64,000 bases of DNA. Source: Gilliamella sp. Occ3-1. Lineage in GTDB: Bacteria > Pseudomonadota > Gammaproteobacteria > Enterobacterales > Orbaceae. Shown here piece after piece: positions 19,208 through 28,665 of the stretch. A program made the translations under genes and the position numbers. Positions within the stretch are counted from its first letter, which is position 1, and every line of letters begins with the position of its first letter. The notes beneath the pieces are model-generated. The model saw only the letters and a list, made by a program, of their open reading frames with translations. It was not told where the DNA came from and made no database searches. The DNA is taken from the NCBI RefSeq assembly GCF_001690655.1, contig NZ_LZHQ01000022.1, forward strand, positions 37,524 through 101,523, written 5' to 3'.

Positions 19208-19590
19208 TACATCGCAACCTAATATTTTACCTATTAATAAAAATTATCCCCAAAAGGACTTGACCTTTTAAAATTTACTATTTTTTATTCAATTAACATT
19301 TTCATTTATAAAAAAGACAACTAATTTATAACTTGATTTACGATAACGTGTTGATATAAAACAAAAAAATATTTCATGATTAAGTTACAATCAAATTAAG
19401 AAAAATCCTGATAGTTACTGAGGTTAGCGCTTTTTTCAATAAAATACTCACAGAGTTATCCACAGGCAACGGGGATAACTTTATAAGTATAATCTTTATA
19501 AACTTTTTTCAATTATAAAGATAAAATTTCAAAAACAAATTCCTCTTATTTTAATGTTTATTCCTATCTTTAACACTATGTTTGATAGTT
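19208..19590. other. Intergenic region with one DnaA-box-like site
   Basis: The 383 bases between uvrB and modF hold no gene. A consensus DnaA box TTATCCACA lies at 19456-19464, inside an inverted repeat GTTATCC (19455-19461) and GGATAAC (19473-19479). It is a single site with no cluster, so an origin is not suggested. Upstream of uvrB the sequence is AT-rich and should carry the uvrB promoter, but no hexamer pair is convincing. Confidence 0.4.
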
Positions 19591-21063
19591 TTAACTAATC
19601 ATTCGATTTATCTGTTCGATTTGATATTGATAGCTATGATCCAAGCATTGGATGAAATTCAATCGGTGAGTGATGCATTTTGGCGCATCTTCTGCGTGAT
19701 GAGACACAAATAGCAACTGCGTGTACCCTTCACTAATTAAACGATCTATCCAACGTTTTACTAATTCTCGATTAAGATGATCAAGCCCTTGCAATGGTTC
19801 ATCTAAAATAAGCAGTGTCGGATGTTTAACCAACGCTCTGGCAATCAATACTAATTTTTGTTGTCCCCAAGAAAGCGATTGAAAGGGTTTATCCGCCTGC
19901 GTTTGTAACCCTAATAACTGTAGCCATTCATCAGCCAATTTAGCTTGTTTATCACTGGTAGCTTGGTAGACACCAATCGAATCAAAATAGCCAGACAATA
20001 ACACAGTTTTAACGCTAGAACTAACTCGATAAGCCAAATGTAAGCTGCTACTAACATAACCAATATGGCGTTTAATATCCCAAATCGTTTCACCCGAACC
20101 TCGTTTACGACCAAATAAAGTGAGATCATTGCTATACCCTTGTGGATGATCGCCAGTTATTAAACTTAATAACGTTGATTTACCTGCGCCATTAGGTCCA
20201 ACTATTTGCCAATTTTGTTTGGCTTTTACTCGCCAAGTTAATCCATTAATGATTGCTTTATCATCATAATATACATAACCATTATTTAATATGACACGAT
20301 CTAATTGATCAGCTAATTGAGTTGATGGTTCGTCGGTTTCTGGTAATGGCATATTGGAAATATTTTCCAAATCAGCTAATTGCTTAACAGTTGTATCGTT
20401 TAATATTGTATCTTTTGTATCAATTTTCAATAGTTGGCAGTCGGCTAGTATGCCAATATTTTCAATAAAAGTAGGAATTTCATTAAATCGATTTAAAACA
20501 AGGACAATTGTGATACCTTGCTTAGCAAGATCTGCTAGCATTTCGGCTAAGTTTCCACGTGATGTCACATCTAAGCCATCAAAAGGTTCATCTAATATCA
20601 GAAAATCAGGTTGCTGCATCAAAACTCGACAGATTAAGGCTTTGCGTGTTTCACCAGTTGAAAGGTATTTAAAGCGTTTCGTTAATAGGTGTTCAATTCC
20701 AAATTGTGTTGCTAATTTTTGGCAAAGTGCTTGATTAAAATTATTTTCTTGTATAATTTGCTGAGTGGTTAATCCTGTATCGTTTTCACTTTCGCTTAGC
20801 ATATCTGTATTATTGCGTTTCCATTCATCATCAATTAGTTTTTGTAGCTGTTCAAATGATATGTGTGCTATGGAGTTAAATTGATTAATTACTTTGCCTG
20901 ATAATAATGTTTGCTCACCGGCCAATGCTTTAACTAGTATAGATTTACCGCTGCCATTACACCCCACAAAAGCAACATTACTGCCTTGATTTATTGTAAG
21001 TGATTTAATAGTAAAAACTAGGTAGTCGCTAATTTTAAAATGTGCGTTTTCTATTTGTAGCAT
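19591..21063 (-). CDS. modF: ModF, tandem ABC ATPase linked to molybdate uptake
   Basis: A cytoplasmic protein with two fused ABC ATPase domains, known from the modEF operon of enterobacteria; its exact role in molybdate use is unsettled. The first domain has Walker A GCNGSGKSILVK (about 34-45) and signature YLSTGETRKALICR. The second has GPNGAGKSTLLS, the variant signature LSWGQQKLVLIARAL and Walker B LLILDEPLQGLD. Length 490 equals E. coli ModF. It is 15 bases downstream of modE on the same strand, the standard modE-modF arrangement. No transmembrane part is present. Confidence 0.94.
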   Translation of the reverse strand: MLQIENAHFKISDYLVFTIKSLTINQGSNVAFVGCNGSGKSILVKALAGEQTLLSGKVINQFNSIAHISFEQLQKLIDDEWKRNNTDMLSESENDTGLTTQQIIQENNFNQALCQKLATQFGIEHLLTKRFKYLSTGETRKALICRVLMQQPDFLILDEPFDGLDVTSRGNLAEMLADLAKQGITIVLVLNRFNEIPTFIENIGILADCQLLKIDTKDTILNDTTVKQLADLENISNMPLPETDEPSTQLADQLDRVILNNGYVYYDDKAIINGLTWRVKAKQNWQIVGPNGAGKSTLLSLITGDHPQGYSNDLTLFGRKRGSGETIWDIKRHIGYVSSSLHLAYRVSSSVKTVLLSGYFDSIGVYQATSDKQAKLADEWLQLLGLQTQADKPFQSLSWGQQKLVLIARALVKHPTLLILDEPLQGLDHLNRELVKRWIDRLISEGYTQLLFVSHHAEDAPKCITHRLNFIQCLDHSYQYQIEQINRMIS

Positions 21064-21078
21064 GATAACCTCATATTG

Positions 21079-21861
21079 CTAAACTAATGTCGCAACAATA
21101 ATATTTTGTGGATTAATAAATAGTTTTGATTGTTTGCCTGTAGTTAAGGCCGATTTTTTTACTTCACTGGCTAATTTGTTAGCATAAAGCACTATGCCAG
21201 AAGATAGTGTAAAGGAAATTTCACTCCAATTGCCATCAGTAGTGATTTTTTCAACGGTAACCGACAAGCAGTTTTCGTTCTCGATTTCATTTTTTAATTC
21301 AATTAATGGAGCTTTAATCAACAACAATACTGTTTTGTCCGTACTCAACTTTAGCCGTTCAATACTTGACTGAGTAATATAAACTTTTAACTCAGTTTGA
21401 TTATCATTAAGTAACACTGTAATAAAACCAGCAACATCATTTGTTTGAATCTGCTTAACCGTACCATATAATTGATTTCGTGCACTGGTTTGTAATGATA
21501 GTCTAGCTGTAGCTTTTAAAATATCATCTAAAGGTACTTTGTCATCATTTAGTATGTTAAAAGCATTTTGTTGTAGTTGAGTTAATAAATCATAGAGTTG
21601 GATAAATCTAACTGCATAAGCACTCAGTTTAGTGCCTCCTCCATTTTTACCACCAATTGCAGTAATTAAAAAAGGTTTAGGTGCTAATTTATTTATATCA
21701 TTAATGGCATCCCAAGCGGTTTTATAACTAATACCAATTTGCTTGGCAGCCTGACTTAATGACCCCGTCTGTTCAATTGCTTTTAATAACGCAATACGCC
21801 TTGGATCAGTAAATAACTGCTGTTTTATATTTAACGTTAATAAAATTTCAGGAGAAAACAT
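21079..21861 (-). CDS. modE: Molybdate-responsive transcription regulator ModE
   Basis: A dimeric DNA-binding protein that binds molybdate and represses the molybdate uptake operon. It has an N-terminal winged HTH (about residues 20-110; ALLKAIEQTGSLSQAAKQIG is the recognition region) and two C-terminal Mop/TOBE-type molybdate-binding domains (about 125-190 and 195-258; TSARNQLYGTVKQI marks the first). Length 260 matches E. coli ModE (262). It is divergent from modABC, with a 24-bp ModE-type operator in the gap. Start ATG 21861 follows a weak ribosome site. Confidence 0.95.
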   Translation of the reverse strand: MFSPEILLTLNIKQQLFTDPRRIALLKAIEQTGSLSQAAKQIGISYKTAWDAINDINKLAPKPFLITAIGGKNGGGTKLSAYAVRFIQLYDLLTQLQQNAFNILNDDKVPLDDILKATARLSLQTSARNQLYGTVKQIQTNDVAGFITVLLNDNQTELKVYITQSSIERLKLSTDKTVLLLIKAPLIELKNEIENENCLSVTVEKITTDGNWSEISFTLSSGIVLYANKLASEVKKSALTTGKQSKLFINPQNIIVATLV

Positions 21862-22028
21862 AATTTAACACCATGAAGAACCGACTAATCAATTTGGAAG
21901 AGATAATAGTGGTTATTGTAGACCCTTTTTGGCATTCCTTCAAAACTTGGTAAAAATTTTGTTGATTGTCATATCGTATCAGCTTAAATGAATTTTAATT
22001 GTACTTTATATATAAATTCTGCTAGCAT

Positions 22029-22052
22029 CGATATGTTATATTTTATATAACG
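22029..22052 (+). promoter_or_regulatory. ModE operator upstream of modABC
   Basis: CGATATGT, eight bases, ATATAACG: a 24-bp site with the same 8-8-8 layout as the E. coli modA operator (CGTTATAT-N8-ACATAACG as I recall it). The right half is a full match and the left half differs at two positions from a perfect palindrome. It lies 102 bases before modA. Binding is inferred from the match and from modE being adjacent. Confidence 0.75.
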
Positions 22053-22153
22053 GCTATTTAATAATTTGCCAAATAACGTAATAAATCATAATAATAAATT
22101 GGATAAATAATATTAACAGTTAAAATTAACTCAATTTTATTGTGAGGAACAGA

Positions 22154-22897
22154 ATGAAAAAAATTATTGGAATTATCTTAATGATGGCAATAACTTTTTC
22201 AGTTTCAGCTGCTGAAAAAATGACTATATTTGCCGCTGCCTCATTGACTAATGCTATGCAAGATATCGCTGCATCTTATAAAGCAGAACATAAAGATGCA
22301 AATATTGTATTCTCATTTGCTTCATCATCAGTATTAGCTAAACAGATTGAACAAGGTGCACCTGCGGATATATTTATGTCAGCAGATCAAAAGTGGATGA
22401 CTTATCTTATTGAGCATAATTTAACTAAAAATAAACACGATTTATTAAAAAATACATTGGTGCTTATTGCTCCCCAAAATTCACATTTAGAGAATGTTTC
22501 AATTAATAAAAATACCAATTGGGAAATTATTTTACCTAAAGGTGAAAGAATAGCTATTGGTGATCCTGATCATGTACCAGCAGGGATGTATGCAAAAGAA
22601 TCATTAACTAATTTAGGGGTATTTAATAAATTATCGCCACAATTTGCTCCTGCAAGTAATGTAAGAGACGCTTTGGTACTAGTTGAGCGTAATGAAGCTG
22701 CGCTTGGTATTGTATATAGTACCGATGCTAAAATAAGCAATAAGGTAAAAATAATTGGATCCTTTCCTGATGATACATTTAAGTCTATCGAATATCCCAT
22801 CACTTTGTTTAATCCAAAAGCAACTGATTTTTATAAATATTTAAATTCACCACAAGCTAAAGCTATTTTTGAAAAATATGGATTTATAACAAAGTAA
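22154..22897 (+). CDS. modA: Molybdate ABC transporter, periplasmic binding protein
   Basis: Captures molybdate (and tungstate) in the periplasm and hands it to ModB. A signal peptide (MKKIIGIILMMAITFSVSAA) is followed by the mature start EKMTIFAAASLTNAMQDIA, diagnostic of ModA. Later blocks FSFASSSVLAKQIEQGAPAD and GDPDHVPAGMYAKE carry the oxyanion-binding residues. An upstream GTG at 22142 is in frame, but it sits in front of the ribosome site GAGGAAC; ATG 22154 is therefore chosen and gives 247 residues. First gene of modABC, behind the ModE operator. Confidence 0.96.
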   Translation: MKKIIGIILMMAITFSVSAAEKMTIFAAASLTNAMQDIAASYKAEHKDANIVFSFASSSVLAKQIEQGAPADIFMSADQKWMTYLIEHNLTKNKHDLLKNTLVLIAPQNSHLENVSINKNTNWEIILPKGERIAIGDPDHVPAGMYAKESLTNLGVFNKLSPQFAPASNVRDALVLVERNEAALGIVYSTDAKISNKVKIIGSFPDDTFKSIEYPITLFNPKATDFYKYLNSPQAKAIFEKYGFITK

Positions 22898-22925
22898 TTT
22901 AATAAGTAAATAATTTTATAAAACT

Positions 22926-23615
22926 ATGTTATTAACTGAATTTGAATGGCAAACCTTGCTACTTAGTTTAAAGATAGCCGCCACAGCAATTGGTTTTAGT
23001 TTGCCAATAGGCATTTTAACCGCTTGGATATTGGCACGCTGTCAATTTTTTGGTAAATCGCTATTTGATAGCCTCGTGCATCTTCCTCTTGTTTTACCAC
23101 CAGTTGTTTTAGGTTATTTGTTGTTAATAACCATGGGACGACGTAGCGTTATTGGCGAGTGGTTGAGTAGCCATTTAAATATTAGCTTTAGCTTTAATTG
23201 GCAAGGTGCAGCTTTAGCTTCGGCAGTAGTTGCATTTCCATTAATGGTGCGTTCAATTCGCTTAGCCATTGAATCAATTGATACACGCCTTGAAAACGTT
23301 GCTCGGACTCTTGGAGCCCATAAGTGGCGAGTTTTTATAACTATTACTTTACCATTAGCCTTTCCTGGTATTCTTATGGGAATTGTATTGGGTTTTGCCC
23401 GTTGCTTAGGGGAATTTGGTGCAACAATCACTTTTGTGTCAAATATTCAAGATGAAACCCGCACCTTACCATTAGCAATGTATACGTTGCTACAAATTCC
23501 CAATGGGGAACAAGGTGCATTACGGCTGTGTATTATTTCGGTTGTGTTATCACTAATCGCACTTTTTTTATCCGAATTGTTAAATCGATGGCATAAAAAG
23601 AAGTTAGCAGGATAA
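22926..23615 (+). CDS. modB: Molybdate ABC transporter permease
   Basis: Five- or six-helix inner-membrane subunit forming the molybdate channel with ModC. The cytoplasmic EAA loop that docks the ATPase is visible (ENVARTLGAHKWRVFITITL, then PGILMGIVLGFARCLGEFGA). Length 229 is identical to E. coli ModB. It starts 28 bases after modA, and modC begins five bases after its stop, so the three genes form one operon. Confidence 0.96.
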   Translation: MLLTEFEWQTLLLSLKIAATAIGFSLPIGILTAWILARCQFFGKSLFDSLVHLPLVLPPVVLGYLLLITMGRRSVIGEWLSSHLNISFSFNWQGAALASAVVAFPLMVRSIRLAIESIDTRLENVARTLGAHKWRVFITITLPLAFPGILMGIVLGFARCLGEFGATITFVSNIQDETRTLPLAMYTLLQIPNGEQGALRLCIISVVLSLIALFLSELLNRWHKKKLAG

Positions 23616-23620
23616 TCAAT

Positions 23621-24301
23621 ATGTTAAAAATAGATGTTCGCAAACAACTTGCTTCGTTTTCGTTCCAATTCAATCACGAGATAGCCTGCCAAGGGGTTAC
23701 TGCTATTTTAGGCGTTTCTGGCTCGGGAAAATCCACACTAGTAAACCTTGTTAATGGATTAATTAAACCTGATCAAGGCCAAATCCAGTTGAATGGCTTA
23801 CCACTAGTTGATTGCGATAAACACCTTTTTGTTACTCCTGAAAATCGGCATATTGGTACCGTTTTTCAAGATGCATTACTTTTCCCTCATTATAAAGTTA
23901 TTAAAAATCTGATTTATGGTGCTAAAAATTTCAAGCAATTAAGATTTGATGAAATAGTTAATGTACTTAATATCCGACCATTATTAAATCGTTATCCTGC
24001 CATGTTATCTGGTGGAGAAAAACAGCGAGTAGCAATTGGTCGAGCACTATTAACCAACCCTTTATTACTATTAATGGACGAACCGCTTTCAGCTCTCGAT
24101 ATGCCAAGAAAAAAAGAACTGTTAACTTATATTAATAAATTAACTAATGAGCTAAATATACCCATTATTTATGTAACACATAATATTAATGAAGTTAAAC
24201 AAATAGCCGATAATGTTGTAATTTTAGATCAAGGTAAGCTGATTGAGTTTGGTAAGACCGAACATGTTTTACAAAGTGACTATTTAAAAGAATGGTTATA
24301 A
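23621..24301 (+). CDS. modC: Molybdate ABC transporter ATPase, lacking the C-terminal TOBE region
   Basis: Energises molybdate import by ATP hydrolysis. Walker A GVSGSGKSTL (31-40), signature LSGGEKQRVAIGRALL and Walker B LLLMDEPLSALD are intact, as are the Q-loop and switch His (IIYVTHNINEVK). The protein ends at 226 residues, right after the ATPase fold, whereas E. coli ModC has about 352 with a C-terminal molybdate-sensing TOBE/Mop domain. The coding end overlaps the convergent lpxH 3' end by 22 bases, so no hidden extension is possible in this frame. Loss of the regulatory domain would remove direct trans-inhibition by molybdate; that is inference. Confidence 0.93.
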   Translation: MLKIDVRKQLASFSFQFNHEIACQGVTAILGVSGSGKSTLVNLVNGLIKPDQGQIQLNGLPLVDCDKHLFVTPENRHIGTVFQDALLFPHYKVIKNLIYGAKNFKQLRFDEIVNVLNIRPLLNRYPAMLSGGEKQRVAIGRALLTNPLLLLMDEPLSALDMPRKKELLTYINKLTNELNIPIIYVTHNINEVKQIADNVVILDQGKLIEFGKTEHVLQSDYLKEWL

Positions 24302-25032
24302 AGCTCTAAAGTATTACTATTTTCCGCTTGTTTAATATATGTCACGCCATCATGCCAAGCACCAAGCACCGCACGAGTTGCAGTGTTGCCTTCAATTTGA
24401 AAATGATGTACAGCAGGTTTATGTGTATGACCGTGCACCATAATATCTGCATTATGTTTAACCATCATTTCAATAACTGCTTGCTGATTTACATCCATGA
24501 TATTTTCAGATTTGAGTTGATTATGTTGACTACTTTTTTTTCGTAACTTAGCTGCAATTTTCAACCGAATAAAAAGTGGTAAAAATAAAAATAATTTTTG
24601 AAGCCATTTATTATGCATAACTTTTCGGAAATTTTGATATTGATGGTCGTCAATACACAGTAAATCACCATGTAAAAAAATGATGTTTTTTCCTTGATTA
24701 GAAAGGCTATTAATCTCGGGTAGTAAGGTCATTTCGCATTGTTGCGCATACTTTTTCCCCAATAAAAAATCACGATTACCATGAACGAAATATTTTCTTA
24801 TATTACGTTTTGATAAGGCTTGTAAAGCCTGCGCAATTTGATAATGTAAGATTGTTTTTACATCATCCCCAACCCAGTAATCAAAAAGGTCGCCTAGAAT
24901 GTAAAGCTCGCAGTTGTCGGGCAAAGTATCCAAAAAAGACAAAAAGCCTGCGGTTATATTAATATAACCTGAAGCAGGCTCATTATCTGCTAAATGAATA
25001 TCAGCAATAAAATAACGAACAGGATTATTCAA
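24280..25032 (-). CDS. lpxH: UDP-2,3-diacylglucosamine diphosphatase
   Basis: Peripheral-membrane metallophosphoesterase of lipid A synthesis that makes lipid X. The metal motifs [25 protein letters not shown] and [10 protein letters not shown] are all present in order. The frame is open upstream to 25086 and no start is ideal: ATG 25056, GTG 25041 and TTG 25032 are possible. TTG 25032 overlaps the ppiB stop (TTGAATAA), has GAG eight bases before it and places the start where E. coli LpxH begins (250 residues against 240), so it is preferred with low certainty. ppiB-lpxH adjacency is the enterobacterial order. Confidence 0.92.
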   Translation of the reverse strand: MNNPVRYFIADIHLADNEPASGYINITAGFLSFLDTLPDNCELYILGDLFDYWVGDDVKTILHYQIAQALQALSKRNIRKYFVHGNRDFLLGKKYAQQCEMTLLPEINSLSNQGKNIIFLHGDLLCIDDHQYQNFRKVMHNKWLQKLFLFLPLFIRLKIAAKLRKKSSQHNQLKSENIMDVNQQAVIEMMVKHNADIMVHGHTHKPAVHHFQIEGNTATRAVLGAWHDGVTYIKQAENSNTLELYNHSFK

Positions 25033-25516
25033 CCGTGACACTCGTAATAATAACATCTTCAACAGGAACATCAGAATGCATACCACTGCGCCCTGTTTTA
25101 ACAGCTTTTATTTTATCAACCACATCAAGCCCATCAACAACTTGTGCAAAAACACAATAGCCATAACCATTAATGTCCGCAGAGCGAAAGTTGAGATAAT
25201 CATTATCAACCACGTTGATAAAAAATTGCGCAGTTGCCGAATGAGGATCTGATGTACGTGCCATTGCTAAAGTACCACGTTCATTTTTTAGACCGTTATT
25301 TGCTTCGTTTTTAATTGGTGATTTTGTCTTTTTTTGGTTCATTCCTGGTTCAAAACCACCACCTTGAATCATGAAATTATTAATAACACGATGAAATATT
25401 GTGTTGTTATAAAAGCCTTCTTTGCAATATTCAACAAAATTTTTAACAGTTTCTGGCGCCTTATCATCAAAAGTTTTGATTTTAATATCACCTAAATTAG
25501 TGTGAAATATAATCAT
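25025..25516 (-). CDS. ppiB: Peptidyl-prolyl cis-trans isomerase B (cyclophilin)
   Basis: Cytoplasmic cyclophilin that speeds proline isomerisation during folding. The catalytic Arg/Phe block is present ([19 protein letters not shown]), followed by [20 protein letters not shown]. The 163 residues match E. coli PpiB (164), and there is no signal peptide, which separates it from PpiA. It lies 64 bases after folD and its stop touches the lpxH start, so ppiB-lpxH are likely coupled. Confidence 0.95.
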   Translation of the reverse strand: MIIFHTNLGDIKIKTFDDKAPETVKNFVEYCKEGFYNNTIFHRVINNFMIQGGGFEPGMNQKKTKSPIKNEANNGLKNERGTLAMARTSDPHSATAQFFINVVDNDYLNFRSADINGYGYCVFAQVVDGLDVVDKIKAVKTGRSGMHSDVPVEDVIITSVTVE

Positions 25517-25580
25517 TGCATAATCCTTTTTTTAATATATATCTTTCGAATAAAATTTAGTAAATCTAAATTAATATAAT

Positions 25581-26432
25581 TTATTTACCAAATTTTTCAC
25601 ATGCTTCTAGTGTATTGCTCATTAACATAGCAACGGTCATTGGACCAACACCACCAGGAACAGGCGTGATCCATCCCGCTCTTTTAACAGCAACATCAAA
25701 CTCTACATCACCTGCAAGTTTACCATCTGGCAAACGATTGATACCAACATCAATGACGATTGCACCCAGCTTTATCCACTCACCCTTAACATAATTAGCA
25801 ATGCCTACTCCCGCAACAACAATATCCGCATTGCTAACATGTTTTGCTAAATCAATAGTACGACTATGGGTAATGGTTGTTGTGCAACCTAATAATAATA
25901 ACTCTAATGCCATTGGACGACCCACAATGCTTGATGCTCCTACAACGGTAGCATTTAAACCTGACAGATTTATGCCAGTGGATTCTAACATTTTGACTAC
26001 GCCATAAGGAGTACATGGTCGCAAGATTGGATCACGCTGTAGCAAATGTCCAATATTATATGGATGAAAACCATCGACATCTTTACTTGGATCAATACGT
26101 TCAAGAACCTTAGTTTTATCAATATTATCAGGTAAAGGCAGTTGTACTAAAATACCATGCACATCTAAACGTTGATTTAGTTCATCAATTAATGCTAATA
26201 ATTCATTGGTGGTCGTCGAGGTAAAGTCATAAGCAAATGAAACAAAACCAACATCATCACAAGCCTTTTGCTTATTTTTAACATAGATTTTTGATGCAGG
26301 ATCTGAACCGACTTGAATTACTGCTAATCCTGGGACTGATAGTCCTTTTTCAATACGCATTTTGACCTTATTGGCAATTTCAGTACGTATTTGTTGTGCT
26401 AATACTTTCCCATCAATTATTTGTGCAGTCAT
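25581..26432 (-). CDS. folD: Bifunctional methylene-THF dehydrogenase / methenyl-THF cyclohydrolase
   Basis: Interconverts methylene-, methenyl- and formyl-tetrahydrofolate with NADP, feeding purine and formyl-Met synthesis. The catalytic Lys54 sits in [11 protein letters not shown]. The substrate loop QLPLPDNID, the NADP-binding [16 protein letters not shown] and the terminal [15 protein letters not shown] are all present. Length 283 is normal. It has a yggN-like gene 63 bases upstream and ppiB downstream on the same strand. Confidence 0.97.
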   Translation of the reverse strand: MTAQIIDGKVLAQQIRTEIANKVKMRIEKGLSVPGLAVIQVGSDPASKIYVKNKQKACDDVGFVSFAYDFTSTTTNELLALIDELNQRLDVHGILVQLPLPDNIDKTKVLERIDPSKDVDGFHPYNIGHLLQRDPILRPCTPYGVVKMLESTGINLSGLNATVVGASSIVGRPMALELLLLGCTTTITHSRTIDLAKHVSNADIVVAGVGIANYVKGEWIKLGAIVIDVGINRLPDGKLAGDVEFDVAVKRAGWITPVPGGVGPMTVAMLMSNTLEACEKFGK

Positions 26433-26495
26433 AAGCTTCCGTTTAACTATCTTATTAGAGGTATCATTTTCGCAAAAGTTTTTATTAATGTCTAT

Positions 26496-27191
26496 TTAGT
26501 TATGAATTGATTGATTAAGTTGACTCAATATTTGTTTGTATTGAGCATCAATATCTGTAATAACTGAACAAATATGAGCATCAAAAGCTTTTAATTTAGG
26601 TTTTTGAGCCTTCCATTCATTTTTAGAAATTTGTTTAATTGCTCCATAATTTTTAAAAAATTCGAAATGCAAAATACTTCCGCCCACAACATTATAAAAA
26701 ATGCGTTGACCAATATCTTCTCCATCTTTTTTGATATTATTAAAATGTCGGTAAGAAAATCGCGTATTACCATTTTCAGTAATAATTGATGCATGTAACA
26801 ACTTAACTAAACGTTTATATAATTTGTTTAACTCGCTTTTTAGCTCATTATCATCGCCCAATTGATTTTTTATTGCTTTTTCAAAAGTTTCTTTAACTTC
26901 AGTTAAAAGGCTTAATGATTGTTGTTCTAGTAGCGGCAACTGTTGACGTAAATCTTGCTGAAATTGAATCAGTTCTTTTTGTAATGATGGATTAAGTGAT
27001 ATCGTTTCTTTATTTAAAATGACATTACCATTTGGCATGATAATTAAATCATTTTTTTTATCAAAAATATGTACACTTTCTCTATTTATCGTAATGTCAT
27101 AACTGGGCTTAATCCCACACTCTTTTTTAGCAGCAAATACGGTGATAGGTAACAACAAAGCAATCAATATCAATTTTTTTAACATCTTCAT
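26496..27191 (-). CDS. yggN: DUF2884 (YggN-like) exported protein
   Basis: A secreted or periplasmic protein of unknown function. The signal peptide (about MLKKLILIALLLPITVFAA) is followed by a mature region matching E. coli YggN in layout. Cys soon after the signal (ECGIKP), then VHIFDKKNDLIIMPNGNVIL, a helical middle (about residues 65-140) and a C-terminal Cys (HICSVIT) that may form a disulfide with the first. A TTG at 27197 is the far end of the frame; ATG 27191 or 27185 is more likely. No gene nearby hints at a role. Confidence 0.75.
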   Translation of the reverse strand: MKMLKKLILIALLLPITVFAAKKECGIKPSYDITINRESVHIFDKKNDLIIMPNGNVILNKETISLNPSLQKELIQFQQDLRQQLPLLEQQSLSLLTEVKETFEKAIKNQLGDDNELKSELNKLYKRLVKLLHASIITENGNTRFSYRHFNNIKKDGEDIGQRIFYNVVGGSILHFEFFKNYGAIKQISKNEWKAQKPKLKAFDAHICSVITDIDAQYKQILSQLNQSIHN

Positions 27192-27634
27192 ATCCAACTA
27201 GTTCATCTATGAAGATTATAACGTCTACCTGAAAATAAACATAATAAAGTTGAGCTTATGTTGTGATTGGAAAAACAAACAAGTCAAGATTAGCACAAGC
27301 TATTTCTGAATGATTTTTACAGAAATAGAACTATCTTTTTGTCTGAACATTAAAAGGTTATTAAATTATGTTTATATTAGGTGTTTAGTTTTTTGATATC
27401 AAGTTTACTGAAGTATTAAGTGATAAATTTAAAAAATGCTAGCTTTCTGAATAATAATTCTAAATTATGAAAAAATAAGCAAATAGATTTAACTTTTCAA
27501 ACATAAAACTAGATTAGCTTTTCAAGCCCAATATCAATAGGTATAATCTATTTAATCAACTATATTTAACAACTTTTTTTTAATTTAAAGTAACGTATAG
27601 TATCTATATGTGAAACAATTTATTCGAGGTAAAA
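27192..27634. other. Intergenic region with a hairpin repeat and the grxA promoter
   Basis: No gene is supported here. A perfect 9-bp inverted repeat, CTATTTCTG (27300-27308) with CAGAAATAG (27320-27328), contains an 18-base block also found at 10259-10276. A promoter-like pair TTTTCA (27519-27524), 17-base spacer, TATAAT (27542-27547) points toward grxA. No OxyR site was recognised. Confidence 0.45.
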
Positions 27635-27901
27635 ATGTATACTGTAATTTTTGGACGTCAAGGTTGTCCTTATTGTGTTCGAGCTAAAGAACTAGCAGAA
27701 AAACTTTCTCAAGAGCGTGATGATTTTTCTTATCGTTATGTTGATATTAATGCAGAAGGCATTACTAAAGAAGATCTGTCTAAAAGTGTAGGTAAACCTG
27801 TTGAAACAGTACCACAAATCTTTATTGATGAAAAACCAATCGGTGGTTGTACTGATTTTGAAGCTTATGCAAAAGAACATTTAGGCTTATTTAAAGAATA
27901 A
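27635..27901 (+). CDS. grxA: Glutaredoxin 1
   Basis: Small cytoplasmic dithiol glutaredoxin that reduces ribonucleotide reductase and other disulfides with glutathione. The active site CPYC is at residues 11-14, followed by VRAKELAEKL, the cis-Pro loop ETVPQIFID and the glutathione-binding GGCTDF. Length 88 against 85 in E. coli GrxA, and VDINAEGITKEDL is specific to that subgroup. The ribosome site GAGGT precedes the ATG by six bases. A hairpin terminator follows directly, so it is monocistronic. Confidence 0.95.
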   Translation: MYTVIFGRQGCPYCVRAKELAEKLSQERDDFSYRYVDINAEGITKEDLSKSVGKPVETVPQIFIDEKPIGGCTDFEAYAKEHLGLFKE

Positions 27902-27923
27902 TGTAAACGAGTGTATTAAATTC

Positions 27924-27949
27924 AAGCCACCGTTTGGTGGCTTTTTTAA
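27924..27949 (+). terminator. Rho-independent terminator of grxA
   Basis: AAGCCACC (27924-27931), GTTT loop, GGTGGCTT (27936-27943), then TTTTAAT. A textbook terminator 23 bases past the grxA stop, between the convergent grxA and tsaB. Confidence 0.88.
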
Positions 27950-27962
27950 TGTTTACTTATTA

Positions 27963-28643
27963 TTAACGACCTGGTAGTTTTTTCCAAGTAACCTCGTTAC
28001 GTAAATAAGTTGGTTCTACTTCCTCAACATTAACTACTTCATTCTTTAACCATTTATTGTTAGCAAGAACGACTAGATCTTGTGCGTGAGGTAATAAAAT
28101 ATCACTTTGCCTTATTCCTTTAATCATATCTGGATAAGTTTGCCAACCAGTGCCAGCACAATAACTATCATTACCTATATTTTCCACTTTTTCTATTACT
28201 TTTTCAGGTGCAATAACACATTCTGGAATAACTGTTTGCCATTGATTATTGCTGTAAGAGTATTGTCCTAAATAGACTTCACCCATTCTGGCATCAATTG
28301 TAGCAATGACTTTTGTGGCTTTTTGTGTTCGATATACACCTTGAGCCAAGGTCATCAACGTTGAAACTCCTATCATTGGTTTGTCAATGCCTAATGCTAA
28401 ACCTTGTGCAACACCAATACCAATTCTAACGCCAGTAAAACTACCAGGTCCTTGCCCAAAGGCTATGGCATCAACTTGAGCAAGTGAACAATCTGATAGT
28501 GCAAGAAGCTTATCCACCATTGGTAATATTTGCTTAGTATGATCGCGTGCTGATATGATGAAATCATGAGTGATTTCATTACGGTAAAGTAAAGCTACCG
28601 AACATGCTTCTGTTGAGGTATCAATAGCTAAGATAGTACTCAT
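27963..28643 (-). CDS. tsaB: tRNA threonylcarbamoyladenosine synthesis protein TsaB
   Basis: Scaffold protein (YeaZ) that with TsaD and TsaE transfers threonylcarbamate to A37 of ANN-decoding tRNAs. The ASKHA-fold N-terminus ILAIDTSTEACSVAL and the GQGPGSFTGVRIG block are diagnostic. Length 226 matches E. coli (231). It follows yoaA by 22 bases on the same strand, the enterobacterial neighbourhood. Confidence 0.95.
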   Translation of the reverse strand: MSTILAIDTSTEACSVALLYRNEITHDFIISARDHTKQILPMVDKLLALSDCSLAQVDAIAFGQGPGSFTGVRIGIGVAQGLALGIDKPMIGVSTLMTLAQGVYRTQKATKVIATIDARMGEVYLGQYSYSNNQWQTVIPECVIAPEKVIEKVENIGNDSYCAGTGWQTYPDMIKGIRQSDILLPHAQDLVVLANNKWLKNEVVNVEEVEPTYLRNEVTWKKLPGR

Positions 28644-28665
28644 TTCTTTTCCAAAATATTTAATT

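Noticed and set aside
19208..19300. LexA/SOS box in front of uvrB
   Set aside because: No CTGT-N8-ACAG pattern was found upstream of the start.
19455..19479. Replication origin near uvrB
   Set aside because: Only one DnaA-box-like 9-mer is present, with no cluster, no AT-rich 13-mers in register and no dnaA or gidA nearby.
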